DNA of 64,000 nucleotides from Solwaraspora sp. WMMD791 (GTDB taxonomy: Bacteria > Actinomycetota > Actinomycetes > Mycobacteriales > Micromonosporaceae): assembly GCF_029581195.1 (NCBI RefSeq), contig NZ_CP120737.1, forward strand, positions 6,611,001 through 6,675,000. Direction: 5' to 3'. Under the pieces are notes generated by a model, which worked only from the letters and a program-made list of their open reading frames with translations, did not search any database and was not told the origin of the DNA. A program made the position numbers and the translations under genes. Each line of letters begins with the position of its first letter. The stretch's first letter is position 1. Below are positions 63,126 to 64,000 of this stretch, in pieces.

Positions 63126-64000
63126 GTGCGTGACGATCCCGGTCCCGGCGAGTCCCCGGCGGCGGCGCGGCGTCGGCTCCGGTTGGCGCTGCGCCGCGCG
63201 CGGGAGGCAGCCGGCTTCACCCAGGGCAAGGTGGCCGACACTCTGGACTGGTCGGTGTCCAAGGTCAACCGGATCGAGAAGGGCGACGTCACGGTCTCGT
63301 CGACGGACCTGCGGGCGTTGCTGGCGCTCTACGGAGTCGCCGACCCCGACCGGGCCGAGCGGATGCTGCACGACGCCCGCACCTCACGGCGGCGCGGTTG
63401 GTGGGACGAGCCCCGCTACCGCGAGCACCTGACCCCGGCAATGTTGCAGTTGTTGCAGCTGGAGAGCGAGGCCAGCGCCATCCGGGTGTTCCAGCCGACG
63501 CTCATCCCGGGCATGTTGCAGACCCGGGAGTACGGCGAGTTCGTGCTCAACTTCTGGCGCAGCGAGCTGCCGGAGGCGGACCGGGTGCTGCGACTGGAGG
63601 CCCGGCTGCGTCGTCGTGAGCATGTGTTGGACCGCCCCGACCCGCCGGAGTTCCACCTGGTGCTCGACGAGTCGGTGCTGTGGCGCACCATCGGCGGCCC
63701 GCAGGTGATGTCCCGGCAGTTCGCCCACCTGTTGCAGCAGATGCGGTCACCACACGTCCGGGTGCGGATCGCGCCGTTCGCCGACGCCGCGATCATGGCG
63801 ATGCTGGCCCCGTTCACCTTGCTGGACTTCGGCGACGAGGACAACGCGCTGCTCTACCGCGAAGGGATTCTGATCGACGAGATCGTCCACGCGGCGCAGC
63901 GGATTCACCGCCACCGGGGCTACTTCGCCCATCTGTGGGCCGCGGCCCACGACGAGGCGACCTCGGCCCGGTTGATCGCCGAACGGTCGGCGGCGCTCGG
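63126..64000 (+). CDS. XRE-family regulator with DUF5753 domain, cut by the right edge
   Basis: 291 residues are visible. An N-terminal helix-turn-helix (LRRAREAAGFTQGKVADTL, SVSKVNRIEKGDVTVS) is followed by the DUF5753 domain (ESEASAIRVFQPTLIPGMLQ; HVRVRIAPFADAAIMAMLAP; FTLLDFGDEDNALLYREG). This type is found in many copies in Streptomyces and Micromonosporaceae, usually next to a small DUF397 gene, which would lie outside the window. GTG at 63126 with GGAAGG about 8 nt before it. Confidence 0.9.
   Translation, partial: MRDDPGPGESPAAARRRLRLALRRAREAAGFTQGKVADTLDWSVSKVNRIEKGDVTVSSTDLRALLALYGVADPDRAERMLHDARTSRRRGWWDEPRYREHLTPAMLQLLQLESEASAIRVFQPTLIPGMLQTREYGEFVLNFWRSELPEADRVLRLEARLRRREHVLDRPDPPEFHLVLDESVLWRTIGGPQVMSRQFAHLLQQMRSPHVRVRIAPFADAAIMAMLAPFTLLDFGDEDNALLYREGILIDEIVHAAQRIHRHRGYFAHLWAAAHDEATSARLIAERSAAL

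Overview
The window is very GC-rich, uses GTG starts freely, packs genes into overlapping pairs, and carries genes in the order rimP-nusA-ylxR-infB-ylxP-rbfA ... truB-ribF-rpsO-pnp ... dapB ... thyX-dapA-rnj. This is an actinobacterial chromosome. The small families present (DUF4081-GNAT, DUF4439 pair, DUF574 methyltransferase, XRE/DUF5753 regulator) fit Micromonosporaceae, but the species cannot be fixed from the sequence.

Left part (1-7196): a plant galactan utilisation locus. It has a secreted GH53 endo-galactanase (cut by the left edge), a GH42 beta-galactosidase, a lipoprotein binding protein with two ABC permeases (no ATPase), and a LacI-family regulator. Four copies of a GAGCGC-centred operator lie in front of the GH53, GH42 and binding-protein genes, so the locus looks like one regulon.

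7253-12066: a DUF4081-GNAT acetyltransferase, then a leftward three-gene group (DUF998 membrane protein, ArsR-like regulator, membrane serine hydrolase), a gene-poor stretch with a 127-nt tRNA-like element, and an orphan membrane-anchored protein.

12145-24641: an apparently complete protocatechuate branch of the beta-ketoadipate pathway. pobA makes protocatechuate from 4-hydroxybenzoate. pcaHG, pcaB, pcaC, pcaD, pcaIJ and, on the other strand, pcaF take it to succinyl-CoA and acetyl-CoA. An IclR-type regulator closes the leftward operon. A complete SsuABC-like ABC importer sits between pobA and pcaF. A conserved 24-bp element lies before both pcaI and the importer/pobA divergent promoter.

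24838-34481: signalling genes. These are a DUF574 methyltransferase, a PAS-GGDEF-EAL protein, a DUF309 protein, a membrane-anchored protein, a PNPOx-like protein, a 1251-residue hybrid kinase/receiver/PP2C/RsbW-like protein, and a STAS protein converging on it. Short tandem repeats flank the large kinase gene.

34579-64000: mostly core genome. It runs from methionine aminopeptidase, a PadR regulator and the DUF4439 pair through the translation and RNA-processing genes (rimP to pnp), M16 peptidase, dapB, a GT87-type glycosyltransferase, YggT, an AlkZ/YcaQ-like protein, thyX, dapA and RNase J, and ends in a cut-off XRE regulator. No insertion sequence, prophage or CRISPR array was seen.
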